64,000 nucleotides of DNA. It comes from Lytechinus pictus (lineage: Eukaryota; Echinodermata; Echinoidea; Temnopleuroida; Toxopneustidae). Positions within the stretch are counted from its first letter, which is position 1; every line of letters begins with the position of its first letter. Location: the NCBI RefSeq assembly GCF_037042905.1, contig NC_087254.1, positions 23,537,103-23,601,102 on the forward strand, written 5' to 3'. Shown piece by piece: positions 47,691-57,712 of the stretch. Below the pieces are notes generated by a model. The model was not told the DNA's origin, did not search any database, and worked only from the letters and a program-made list of their open reading frames with translations. Made by a program: the position numbers and the translations under genes.

Positions 47691-48001
47691 TAGATAACGA
47701 ATGTCTTTGATGTCCCTTTATTTTTGTGTGTTTAACAAGCATGACAAGTTTGATATAACGATGGGTGATTTTGCTCGAATGACGCTCGCTAAATCTACAA
47801 TTTTCAAATTAGGAGAATTACTAAGTATTGATGGTGTCAATCATAAAGTTCATAAAACTGTCATTCACTTCATATCAATACATTAAGTTTAATTGAGCAA
47901 AAAAGTGACTATCAATGTAAACAGGTATTGAGCTTGCGGCGAAGGCTTTAATTGGAAATTAATGACAGAAAACTACTGCTTTATAATTGAGTGTAATATG
48001 C

Positions 48002-49099
48002 ATGTCCATCAGAAATAGTTTCCTCCGTCTTGTTTCTCCCACAGAAACTAGTAAACGTGCAGATGTAGGTAGAAGCAGTTCCATATACAATATTTCAACA
48101 ATTTGTCGTCATAATAATTTCAATCATCCACAAGTCACAAACATGCTTCAAAATGCGAGTTACCTTAATATGATCAAGAACCTATCTACAAGCTCTAATG
48201 CCAGAACCTTAACCAAGTGCGAAGATGCAGATGAATTCTTTTCTTTGACCTGGATTACAGTGGTTGGCCTTCTGGTTTCTCCTATATTGAACATCATTAT
48301 CATCCGTGCCATTAAGGAAAGCAATGCACTTCATGAGATAGAGGCGTTTCTCTACCAAAGACTTGCTTTCTGTGATATATTTTTGTTACTGACAAACTGT
48401 ATGACTACAACCAGCCTTCATGCTATAGGCCAATATTGTGCCAACGAAATGGTGTACGGTGTGATAGTGTTACTTCTCGTCTTCATAACTTACCAAACGC
48501 TGTACAATATGCTGACGATTCATGTGTCACGTTATGTAATGATTGTCAGACCACTTCAGTATATTACATTTGTAACTCGTCGAAAAATCAATATCGGCCA
48601 AATTGCTTGGGTTCTTTTAACAGCAATAATGATGTCATCACTACTACTCTCAAATGCTCGTCCTTTCTGGGCAATTCTTGTTTTTCCTATGATAGTTGGG
48701 TTTGTGATACAGTTAGCTACTAGCTTCCAAATTCTGCACACGGCTATGAAGCATCATAGACGCATACAGGTAGCCCAGGATATAATGGCTAGAGGACGTC
48801 CAAGAGAGGCAAACAACCCTGCAGGACACCTGCATCTTGCGAACAGTATCAAAGGCATACGGACAGTCATAGTAATCACTGTTTCCTACTGGATTGCCTG
48901 GTTTCCTTGGGTTCTGTTAGTCTTGAGCAGGACAACCAGTTTTTACTTACCGCCATTTTTTAGACAGTTTGTCGGAGTAACTTCAATGTTGAACTCTACC
49001 TGGAATCCGGTCATACATTACGTCACCAATCAGAAATGTCGTCTTGCCGTTAATAACATTCTAAGACGAATGAAGAATAAATACTTCTCAAGGGCATGA
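48002..49099 (+). CDS. intronless rhodopsin-like (class A) GPCR
   Basis: A single open exon of 365 residues. The first ATG is 48002; an in-frame TTG lies 15 bases upstream, and there is no signal peptide. The N-terminus (1-79) has NIS, NAS and NLS glycosylation sites. Seven helices lie at about 80-103, 117-139, 149-172, 198-217, 222-245, 287-308 and 318-341. Class A marks are Asn97 in helix 1, LAFCD (Asp125) in helix 2, SRYVMIVRPLQY (176-187) in place of DRY, AWFPW in helix 6 and NPVIHY (335-340) in helix 7. Cys146 stands at the start of helix 3, but the second extracellular loop is only a few residues and has no Cys, as in the melanocortin/S1P/cannabinoid/adenosine branch. The ligand is unknown. 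Sea urchins have large families of single-exon, fast-evolving class A receptors, and this one fits that description. It ends in a basic helix-8 region. Confidence 0.88.
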   Translation: MSIRNSFLRLVSPTETSKRADVGRSSSIYNISTICRHNNFNHPQVTNMLQNASYLNMIKNLSTSSNARTLTKCEDADEFFSLTWITVVGLLVSPILNIIIIRAIKESNALHEIEAFLYQRLAFCDIFLLLTNCMTTTSLHAIGQYCANEMVYGVIVLLLVFITYQTLYNMLTIHVSRYVMIVRPLQYITFVTRRKINIGQIAWVLLTAIMMSSLLLSNARPFWAILVFPMIVGFVIQLATSFQILHTAMKHHRRIQVAQDIMARGRPREANNPAGHLHLANSIKGIRTVIVITVSYWIAWFPWVLLVLSRTTSFYLPPFFRQFVGVTSMLNSTWNPVIHYVTNQKCRLAVNNILRRMKNKYFSRA

Positions 49100-50226
49100 T
49101 TTTAAATTGATTCATTCATATTTATTCATATGCATGTTGGTGATTAATCTAGTCTTTTTGAAGAAAACGTATATACTACAATGACTCTATTGAGTATTGA
49201 GAAGGATTGTAGTACATCCATGGACCTATACTGAGCGGTTTTGAAGATAATTTCAAGGTTGCGAAGTAAAGTACTCGAAGATAAAAATCGTCGTCTGAAA
49301 CAAATAAAATATTATGCTGGATCACGCTGCATGATTTCATGCAGATAAAAGCGAACAATTATTTCAAGATGATACCACAGAGCACTGGAATGTACAATAA
49401 AATCGCATCACGATTAAATCTCCAATTAACGTGGATAAACATAATCTGGAAAATTTCCTGTCTACCCGAGAGACACTTTCAAATTTTTTGCTTAGATATA
49501 AACTTGGCAATTCATCACCATTACTGGAATCATTTGGCATATTTCCTTCATTCATCCATACAAACATTAATAAATGATCAATGATGGTTATTTGGTTAAT
49601 TTTTGAATATATATATTTGAATTCATGCTTTATAGCCAGCTGCTGTACATCATAACATATCCTTATCATTGAATTCTATATAGGCCCCTATTCTTATCAG
49701 AAATGAATGTGTGCCATAGTCAAATGTTTTTAGAAAAATAGTGAAATATTATCGCAATAAAATAGTTGCACGCACGAAGCATACTTGTTTAGGGTACTAG
49801 TATAGGCCCTATAGGGCCTTTTTTTCTAAAGAGTTTGTTGCACCATTGCCCTTGGGAAGCGGGGGTGCTGGGGGAGGGGGGAGGGGTTCTGTGCGTGTCT
49901 CATTCACCATATAGGCAGCACCCCCTGGAAATCTGGGAGGTATGGCGAATAGCCTGAATTTAAGCAAAATATCCTTTATTCTGTAGCGAAACCATTTATT
50001 TCTCTTTTTTTTTTTTTGGGGGGGGGGACTTGTCAAAGTTCTCCTGAACAAAATCACCTTCATTTTATAGCAAAACCCTTAACCCCCCTTTTTTGGCTTG
50101 TCAAATTTAAACCAGCCCCCTCCGTGAAAAATCGTTCCCAGGGCCCAGTGTTACACAATCGAATATATTGCATTGTCATTCTCTCATTACCATTGCTAAG
50201 AATTACATTGCCTTGATCACGAAGCC
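49100..50226. other. non-coding, including a G/C-tract repeat
   Basis: No gene supported. From about 49800 to 50110 the sequence has G-rich and C-rich stretches (GGGGGAGGGGGGAGGGG, a T13-G9 run) and repeats the words TAGCGAAACC and TAGCAAAACCC, which suggests a degraded interspersed element. Confidence 0.35.
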
Positions 50227-50836
50227 TTAAGGGTCAAGTCCACCCCAGAAAAATGTTGATTAGAATAAACAGAGAAAAATCAAATTAGCATAACGCTGAA
50301 AATTTCATCGAAATCGGATGTAAAATAAGAAAGTTATGGCATTTTAAAGTTTCGCTTATCTTTCACAAAACAGATCTATGCTCAACTCAGTGATATGCAA
50401 ATGAGAGAGTTGATGATGTCACTAATTCACTATTTCGTTTGTTTTTTATTGTTTGAATTATACAATATTTCATTTTTTACGGATATGAAAATTATGACCA
50501 TCTTGTTTGAACCACAAAATGTTAAAATAATCAAATCCCACATGTTAAGGGAGGTATGAAACTTTGCTCACATGACATTGAGGAGAAAATTCAAATATTT
50601 CATATTTAATGTAATAAAATACAAAAGAAATAGTGAGTGGGTGATGTCATTGGTACCCTCATTTGCATACTGACCAGGATGTGCATATAACTGTTTGGTG
50701 AAATTCATCAAAACTTTAAAATGTCATAACTTTCTTATTTTAGATCAAATTTTGATTAATTTTTCAGTGTTATTCTTGTTTGATTTTTCTCTTTCTATTC
50801 AAATCATCTTTTTGTTGGGGTGGACTTGTCCTTTAA
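50227..50836. mobile_element. TTAA-flanked foldback element, copy 3 (inverted relative to the others)
   Basis: It begins TTAAGGGTCAAGTCCACCCC, matching the right arm of the other two copies read backward, and ends GGGGTGGACTTGTCCTTTAA. TTAA is at 50227-50230 and 50833-50836. The interior keeps the pairing of AAATCGGATGTAAAATAAGA with TCTTATTTTAGATCAAATTT, with more mismatches than in copies 1 and 2. Confidence 0.8.
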
Positions 50837-51180
50837 ATATTACCATTAGCTCTTTGTATGCAATTTATTTCGAAATAAGTTGGTGCGATTTTTAAAAATG
50901 GCATAAATTACAGCGGTCTAGTATAAAAGAATGTATAAACATAATTATGTAGCATTGTATCACCGAAACGATGTTTGTAAAACATTATTCTTAACTCTTA
51001 TCCATGATACTTTGCTTTTATCATGAATATTTCCTTACTCTTTAATACTTTTAACTGGAGTGACTAAAAGGCACATACGGTCGGGCATACTTTCCCAAAA
51101 TAAATTAATAAGCATAACAGACATGGAGGGAAAACATTTACATTTCAGTTCTTGATCCCTTTAATCGTGTCTCTTGCGAA

Positions 51181-51948
51181 CTAATATTGACATTGAGTTG
51201 TAGACTCTGTTTTGAAATACTCGGATTGATAACTTGGGTTAATTTGATCGGTATTGAATGATGGATGAAGAGTGGTCAAATTATTTTCAAGCTCTCCAGT
51301 TTGGCTGACATGAAAGTATGTGCTTTCACTGACATTGGATTGATTTTGATTGTTACTTTGAGGCATTATAAACCCATTAGCTTCTAAATCTGCTGTACTT
51401 GAGGTCGGTGTGTCGTCCGGACTTTCTTGTAGCATCACCTCCAAGGCTCGAATATAATTTTGTGCAAGAACTAAAGTGCTGATCTTACTAAGCCTCTGAC
51501 GATGGGGTCCATGTTTCCATCGCTTGAATGGTAGCACCTGACGAAGCCTCTCGAATGCGTCACACAGTTGGTGCATGCGGTCGCGCTCTCGCGAATTAAT
51601 ACGGTCGCGTCGCTCGAACGTCGCCCGCCGACTGCTGTATCGCCGTACGCCGTCCGGACCCTTCGGCGGCTTCCGCCCGACCATACTCCGTTTCCTGGTC
51701 GATGACGGATGGTCGCCCTGAGCAGAATTTGGCGATATTATCGAAGACGCATACGTATCGTCGACCACCGGCTGCGCCAGGTAATTGAAATAAGAACCGT
51801 TTGTCACGTATCCGTTGTAAGAGTAGCCGCCAACCATGGCATTTGATCCATCAAAGTTGTTTTGAGTGACAAACATGGATTCGTTTGATCTCATGGCAAG
51901 ACCTCGAGTGACTTCCTCAGCTATGTCAAAGTTATCGTCATGCTCCAT
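51181..51948 (-). CDS. atonal-superfamily (Olig/Beta3-like) bHLH transcription factor
   Basis: A 255-residue protein in one coding exon. The start ATG follows an acceptor (CTTTCTTTACAG|AATG), so the intron lies one base upstream of the start codon. The bHLH is at about 113-172: the basic part RRDRINSRERDRMH has Asn118, Arg120, Glu121, Arg122 and Arg124, which contact the E-box; helix 1 is 127-141; the loop FKRWKHGPHRQR contains HGP as in Olig proteins but is about three residues longer; helix 2 begins LSKISTLVLAQNYI. The usual Asn after MHxL is replaced by Cys129. Around the domain lie a basic patch (RKRSMVGRKPP) and Asn/Ser-rich, acidic tails with no recognised motif. It should act in the nucleus as an E-box factor, usually as a heterodimer with an E-protein, in neural or mesodermal fate decisions. 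The exact orthologue is not settled. Confidence 0.88.
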   Translation of the reverse strand: MEHDDNFDIAEEVTRGLAMRSNESMFVTQNNFDGSNAMVGGYSYNGYVTNGSYFNYLAQPVVDDTYASSIISPNSAQGDHPSSTRKRSMVGRKPPKGPDGVRRYSSRRATFERRDRINSRERDRMHQLCDAFERLRQVLPFKRWKHGPHRQRLSKISTLVLAQNYIRALEVMLQESPDDTPTSSTADLEANGFIMPQSNNQNQSNVSESTYFHVSQTGELENNLTTLHPSFNTDQINPSYQSEYFKTESTTQCQY

Positions 51949-52539
51949 TCTGTAAAGAAAGAAAAAAAGGAAAATGATATACAACATATAACCTTAAAAA
52001 TATGTGAAGCAGTTCAATACATATGAAATTATATTTGGAAAGAGGGCGTCCTTCTTTAACAATCCTTGTGAACTGACTAACTTAATTATATATTCATTTG
52101 ATGGAGGATTCAAAATTAACAAAGGGAGTAGGCTAGATATACATGTATATAAAAAAATGTAGAGCTAAATGAAAAAGGTGGTGATGAAAAAGAGAAAGTT
52201 GGGGAGTGGATAAACAGAAAGGAATAAAAGAGACAAAAGAATAACGAAAGAAAGAAGAAAAAGAAACCCGGCCGTTTCAGACTAAGAAATTGAAAAAAAT
52301 TAGCCGTAAATGTTAAGATTTACTTCTGAAAAATAAATAACCACGGAAATATAAGGGTTATGAATTACTATGAAATAAGGAATAAATAAAAATAAAATTA
52401 CGAATGAAAACAAATACATGGCTTTTATTTAAGCGTTCTGTCTTACCCCACGTGAGTTCAAAATACAAAATTTCTTTGATGAAAATAGCTGCAATTTCTT
52501 GCTTAGTCGCTCCGCTGCCTTATAGCATTTGAGTTGACA

Positions 52540-52643
52540 ACAATATAATAATAACAATAATGATGTTAATAACAAAATGATAAGTATAATAATAATAATA
52601 ATGATCATATTCATAATAATAATAATAATAATAATAATAATAT

Positions 52644-52675
<32 letters not shown>

Positions 52676-52705
52676 GAATAATGATAATAATAATAATAAT
52701 AATGG
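52540..52705. repeat. (AAT)n microsatellite
   Basis: Long AATAATAAT runs with a few AAG/ATG interruptions. Confidence 0.9.
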
Positions 52706-55243
52706 GATATGGCTTTGCCCTAGCTGTGGCCACGTTCCCTCGCATGTTTAGGGGATGTCGTCACAGCCGAAAAATCATCTAAAAACATTGGTGAAGGTTA
52801 GACGAAAATCCATCAAAGGTTTAAAAAGTTATTAGAGTTATATGTTTTTATTTGTGACGTCAAATGCGAGCAGCCTCCCATAAATCGTTAATTAGAAAAA
52901 AAAACAATGAAATATCATTTTCTATAAAAAAAAAAAAGGATATGTTGTACATTCAGCCTATCAGCAAACAAACTATTTCACAGTCATCACAGTCATCATA
53001 AACCATTAAAAATTTGAAATTTATGTATTTTATTTTACATAACTTAATGTTGAAAATTCCTGGCTACGCGAGTGGTTTCTTGTACAAAGTCCTACTGTAT
53101 TGATCATACACGAAAATTATATACACAGATTTTGTAGAGAGGGTATTTGAAATGTTATCGGTGTAATTACTTTGTCCAAGCTAGGACTTTATTATTGAGG
53201 CTCAGTTGAGGTGGTTTACTAGGAGTTGTATCAATAGAGCCCAATTAATGTATTCGGTCTACTGATGCGTAGCTATCGCAATAACTGATTCGGTATTATT
53301 GCAGGTGGAAAGAGCAACAGAACTGTTTTTTTTTTCATTAGTGAATTACATATATATATATTGATGTATATTCACAATGCTTGTAAACAAATTATATATT
53401 TGTGATTAGGAGCGGTGCCAGGATAATTTCTATGCGGGGGCCGCTGAAATGAGTCGAAGATGAGTTTTATTAATTGAAAAAAAAGAAACCACCCCTCCAA
53501 AAAAGTTATACGACAAATCCACGGTGCTTAGCTCATAAATAATTAGAACTACTCTCTGCGATTTACATAAACATTTCTCCAAATTTATACTACAACAAAA
53601 TATGTACATGTTTGTAGACGTCTTTTAAACGATTCTACTGATGTACAAGACCGTGTAAAAGGGTGGTTGACACCCATCTAACTTAGCCCGGGCATGTCTT
53701 CTCTCCGCATTTGATTTCGGATTTGAATATTCACCTGAGGCCCAACGTAACACATGACTTGAAAAAATTAGTAAAATGATAAGCAAAGCACGATAAATTT
53801 TTCATCAAAATGCAATTAATGTAAGAAATTATTTCAATTTCATGTTTTCATTGTTTTACTGAATTAGTTATGTGCATGTCAATATAAACATCCAATGGGT
53901 GAGCCGATGAAGGCACTCACCTCTTCATTGTACGAAATAACTTTTGATTTTTATTTCATATACCAAATGAAAATAATAAATCATTTGTAGACAACCCCCA
54001 TCAAAATGCGACCCCCCCCCAAACACACACACGCGAACGCATCCCCAAACGCACCATCAAACACACACATTGACATTGTAAGGATGGTTTATGATTGAAA
54101 TGTCTAGCAGAACGTATATAGGATTCGAAACCAGCAAATAGATTTGATTGATCGTCTTTTGTACAATACCGGATGGTGTTTTTATTTATTCATTTATCTA
54201 AAAAGATTTCTGTGCGCCTGACCTCACATTAGTTAGTACTGCAACATTTGAAGTGAAATACCTAGTCTAAATATGTGTATGCATTCGTTTTATGTTTAAG
54301 TTTTTTGTGGTCGATAATATAGATAAGTGCTTAAACTGGGCAGTTCCCTGCCATAAATTAATGATCATTGATTTGGAGAAAAGGTATTGTACTTACTAAA
54401 CTTATTTCTGGAGGCATGATATATTTAGATAAAACAATAGAATATAAATTTCAAGACTAGATATTTTACATGATAATGGTAAAGTTTCAAATCAACCTTT
54501 TTTATTGGAAAACCCCCAAATGAATAACGATAATGTTCAAATAATTTTGAGAATTTGCGAGGAACAATATTTTAGCTGAAGTTGAAGGGGAAAATTTAAG
54601 AATAGGAAAACGAAAGGAGTTGGGGAGAGTAACAGCAACGATGGCATCTTTTTTTATTAAACAAAGGTAAATACATTTATCCTTAATTATTTTACTTTTA
54701 CTTTATATTCAAGTGCTCAATTTGAGATTGGTGAAGAATATCTGTTTTCTACCATTACCCGATGGAAAGTGAAAGCTTTTGTGCATTTCGTTGTCCTGGC
54801 AAATCATTATATAATGGTTTTTGTCATTAAAAGTTCTGCATTTAGGTGTTTCCGATATGCGTCTTTTGTTTATTTAGTATTTTTAAAATCATGTGCAGAA
54901 GTGAACATTTCATTTAACCATGTAGATTCATGAAATCACAATTTCGATTCAGGCTATTTGTCGCGAATTCCACTCTAAGAAATTTGAACTAAATTGAATT
55001 TATTGGTTTATTTCATTTCTATTTCCAGTTTTTCAGTATACAAATCAGAAATACAAATTAATTGTGAACTAAAAATCAACAGAAATAATGAGCTTACACT
55101 TGCAAATTGGTAATAACAATACAAAATAAAGTACAATAAACTCGTATCATCATTTCCTAAGATGAGTTAAATATTCTTAAAAGAATGAATAGTTGTTTGT
55201 ATGCGTTAAAAAGGAGAAATGAAAAAAAAAACAGAGGCAAGGG

Positions 55244-55367
55244 ACCCGTTGCATAAAACTTTTTCCATAAAAAACTCTGGCAAACAAAATTATGCCATTG
55301 AAACTTTTAAAAAAGTCTGGAAAAGAAATGCCAGAGTTTTGTTAAGGCAAAAGTTTTATGCAACGGG
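55244..55367. mobile_element. 124-bp foldback, CCCGTTGCATAAAACTTTT arms
   Basis: ACCCGTTGCATAAAACTTTT and AAACTCTGGCA on the left are mirrored by TGCCAGAGTTTTG and AAAAGTTTTATGCAACGGGT on the right. Near-perfect, short, non-coding. It lies in the presumed intron of the bHLH gene. Confidence 0.75.
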
Positions 55368-55579
55368 TACCTGCTGAGAAGCGAGGATTGTATAACGCTG
55401 ATCTCTTGACAAGAAAGCATATAGATTTCAATGAGCAATTTTTATTTGATCTCTTAAAAAGAACGCATGTATTCGAAGAGCAACTATTTTATTTTGATCA
55501 ACCAAATCCAGACAAGTAAGTATTAATAAACGGTACGTGACGTAATCTCCAATCGATAACAATAACAACTCCTACATAC

Positions 55580-55640
55580 CTGTTTTATCGTCCGTAGCAG
55601 TCTGTATTCCCAATGATTGCCTTGATAAGATGTTATCAGA
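55580..55640 (-). other. probable 5' noncoding exon of the bHLH gene
   Basis: On the minus strand the sequence GACTGCTACGGACGATAAAACAG runs straight into GTATGTAGGAG, a strong donor. It lies about 3.6 kb upstream of the coding exon, whose acceptor needs an upstream exon. The 5' limit is set only by the TATA-like box beyond it. Confidence 0.45.
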
Positions 55641-55665
55641 TGAACGTGAATTAAAGTCGAGGTAA

Positions 55666-55675
55666 TATACTTATA
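55666..55675 (-). promoter_or_regulatory. TATA-like box for the bHLH gene
   Basis: TATAAGTATA on the minus strand lies about 30 bases before the presumed start of the noncoding exon. The spacing suits a core promoter. It rests on sequence pattern only. Confidence 0.35.
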
Positions 55676-56802
55676 CAGGTAAGAAAGATGAAGATTCACT
55701 TCTCCATAATCACGATAAGCAATGACTGTGCTTTATTTGCTTTATTGGAGTTTAAACGATCTATACCAGTGTGAAGACGAAAAAAGCGGCAATCGGGGGA
55801 AGAGTTTCAGATATTACCACTTTCATGAACGATTCATGAAATGGAGTAAAAAAAAATAATAATAATAATAATAACTTTCCCGAAAATTCCTAACCACCCG
55901 CGCACAATCACCGAAAATCTTCCACTGTTTTACCTCTCCAATCTCCAAATGAATATTTCCTGATGATGAATTAGATGAAAATAATAATACTCTTTAACTG
56001 GTTGGAGCAACGTTTATGTATTCCAAAGTTTAACAACGATGTGTTAGAAAAACGCCCTTGGTCCCGAGCGTATATACCCGCATATTTCAATGAACCATTT
56101 TTCTTTTTTCTTTCAAGAGCGATTTGCGGCATATCCATCTCTCTCATAATGTGATTTTTAATTTGGTTCACAACAAATCTGATGCATGAATAACAATGTT
56201 AGTACGCTACAATAATTGAAAAAGAACAAATATATTCCCAACCCGTAGGTGAATATATTAATACAGTAGAATACGCATTCGAAGCATACTGCAAAATAAA
56301 GATCTATACAAATAGATTTTTTGTCCTATCTAAGACTAAGCATTTTCCCCTTAAAATACAGTATTGTGTTCTAATTGTTTATTCACATTCTTTGCATTAA
56401 TGAAAATGAATTGATGTGACGAATGAAGTATAACCCATATGAGACAATAAAGGTGGTATTGATGAGCAGGTTGTCTGGAAATGCTCAGCTGCAATATTGC
56501 ATTTCTCTTACGTATGATAAAAATTTCAGAGGATACCTGTATAATCTTTCCTCGATTAGGGGAATGGGTTTATGGTTGAGCGACACTTCATATTTTTCCA
56601 CAATATCGAATTAATAGAAAGCAAGCAGCATTTTTATAAAAGTAAAATGACGTCTATAATTTACGAACTCTCTACCGACGAACACCGCGTTATACCTTTA
56701 TTCCTTTGATTAGAATAACTATTTCCAAACCTTTGTTTTGAGTGTACTAATAATTTCATTGGAATTTCTATCCAACCTGTTGAATTTGAATACAGTATAT
56801 AT

Positions 56803-56853
<51 letters not shown>

Positions 56854-56990
56854 AATGTGTAAAGTTTTACATGTACAACAGCTTTGGCAACTCTTTTAAA
56901 TATTGTAAAGAATTGTAGTGAATTGGTATAGTGTCAAAAATCTGTCTATCTGACGGTCAATCGGATCGGGGTCGCCCTAGCCACTAACCC
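55676..56990. other. intergenic; AT microsatellite at 56790-56850
   Basis: Apart from the (TA)n tract nothing was identified. It could hold regulatory sequence for the divergently placed bHLH gene. Confidence 0.3.
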
Positions 56991-57062
56991 GTCTCTGTGG
57001 TCTAGTGGTTAAGGCACCGGCGTTCAAAGCTGGGGGCCCGGGTTCGATTCCCGGCAGAGACA
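56991..57062 (+). tRNA. tRNA cloverleaf with anticodon UCA (opal-suppressor type)
   Basis: A 72-base sequence folds completely. The acceptor GTCTCTG pairs with CAGAGAC, the D arm is GTC/GGC with loop TAGTGGTTAA, the anticodon stem CCGGC/GCTGG holds the loop GTTCAAA, the variable loop has 4 bases, the T arm CCGGG/CCCGG holds TTCGATT, and the discriminator is A. U33 then gives anticodon positions 34-36 as TCA, which would read UGA. The A box (TGGTCTAGTGGTTAAG) and B box (GGGTTCGATTCCC) are consensus and resemble tRNA-Glu. TTTTTT directly follows at 57063 as a Pol III terminator. A selenocysteine tRNA is longer with a long variable arm, so it is not that. It may be a tRNA pseudogene or a single-copy relative of a tRNA-derived repeat. 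Confidence 0.75.
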
Positions 57063-57068
57063 TTTTTT
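57063..57068 (+). terminator. Pol III T-run terminator
   Basis: Six T directly after the discriminator base of the tRNA, the expected stop for RNA polymerase III. Confidence 0.7.
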
Positions 57069-57299
57069 CGGCATCACCAATTTTTCCAAAGGGTAGATAG
57101 CTCTGGGGAACCTTGATTTAAGCTACGCCTACCATTGTTCTCTTCATCCATTTCTTTACAATATATATATGTATATATATATACTGATCTCCAATGATTG
57201 ATCTTATATAAAGTTACCTGATACCTATATCCTCATGTACATGACTATATACCATATGGTATATGAACTATCAACCGATATGGGTTCTTCGTTATGTTC

Positions 57300-57712
57300 A
57301 TTTCCAATTCGTCTAATGCCAACCGTCCAATCCCGGACGTCCAATTGTCAACTCGTCTACTATCATTTAGTCTACCGACAGTTCTTCCACTCACCACATG
57401 GTCTACTTTCATTTAGTTTATTCCATTCAGTCTAATAACCAGTTGGTCCGATGGCAATTTAGTCCATACACCATTTGGTATAATTGGACTAAGTGTTAAA
57501 TTATGCAAAATGAATGAAAATGAAATGAATATTAGACCAACTGGTTATGAGACGCAATGGTGATTAGATGAAGTGGTAATTGGACCAAATGGTTATTAGA
57601 CGAAATGGTTGTTGGAAGAAATGTTGATGGACGGAATGGCGTGAGACTAAATGAAAGTAGACCAGTTGTGGTGAATGGACGAGTTGGCAGTAGACGAATT
57701 GGCAATTTATCC
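57300..57712. mobile_element. foldback minisatellite of AGACNAANTGG units
   Basis: The right half is a run of units of the form TAGACGAAATGGTTAT and TTGGACCAAATGG, and the left half is the same units in reverse complement (CCATTTGGTCTA-type). The two halves pair over about 190 bases: ACTCGTCTACT and CACCACATGGTCTACTTTCA on the left against TGAAAGTAGACCAGTTGTGG and GACGAGTTGGCAGTAGACGA on the right. The loop holds AATGAATGAAAATGAAATGA. No coding sequence. Confidence 0.75.

Larger units (their letters stand above)
51951..55579 (-). other. probable first intron of the bHLH gene
   Basis: The acceptor is immediately 5' of the coding exon and the best donor is GTATGT next to AAAACAG at 55579. The interval holds the (AAT)n microsatellite at 52540-52705, a C9 run near 54014, a probable minus-strand LINE tail near 54990-55080 (AT-rich with TTTATTT words) and the foldback at 55244-55367. 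No coding exon was seen. Confidence 0.5.

Noticed and set aside
47987-48001. Upstream TTG start for the GPCR
   Set aside because: Eukaryotic initiation at TTG is unlikely; the first ATG is 48002 and nothing is lost from the receptor.
51949-51987. 13 extra hydrophobic residues (MLYIIFLFFFLYR) before the bHLH start
   Set aside because: They translate the polypyrimidine tract and acceptor site of the intron, and the ATG at 51948 follows the AG directly.
56991-57062. Selenocysteine tRNA
   Set aside because: The UCA anticodon fits, but the variable arm has 4 bases and the acceptor/T geometry is of the normal 7+5 type, unlike tRNA-Sec.
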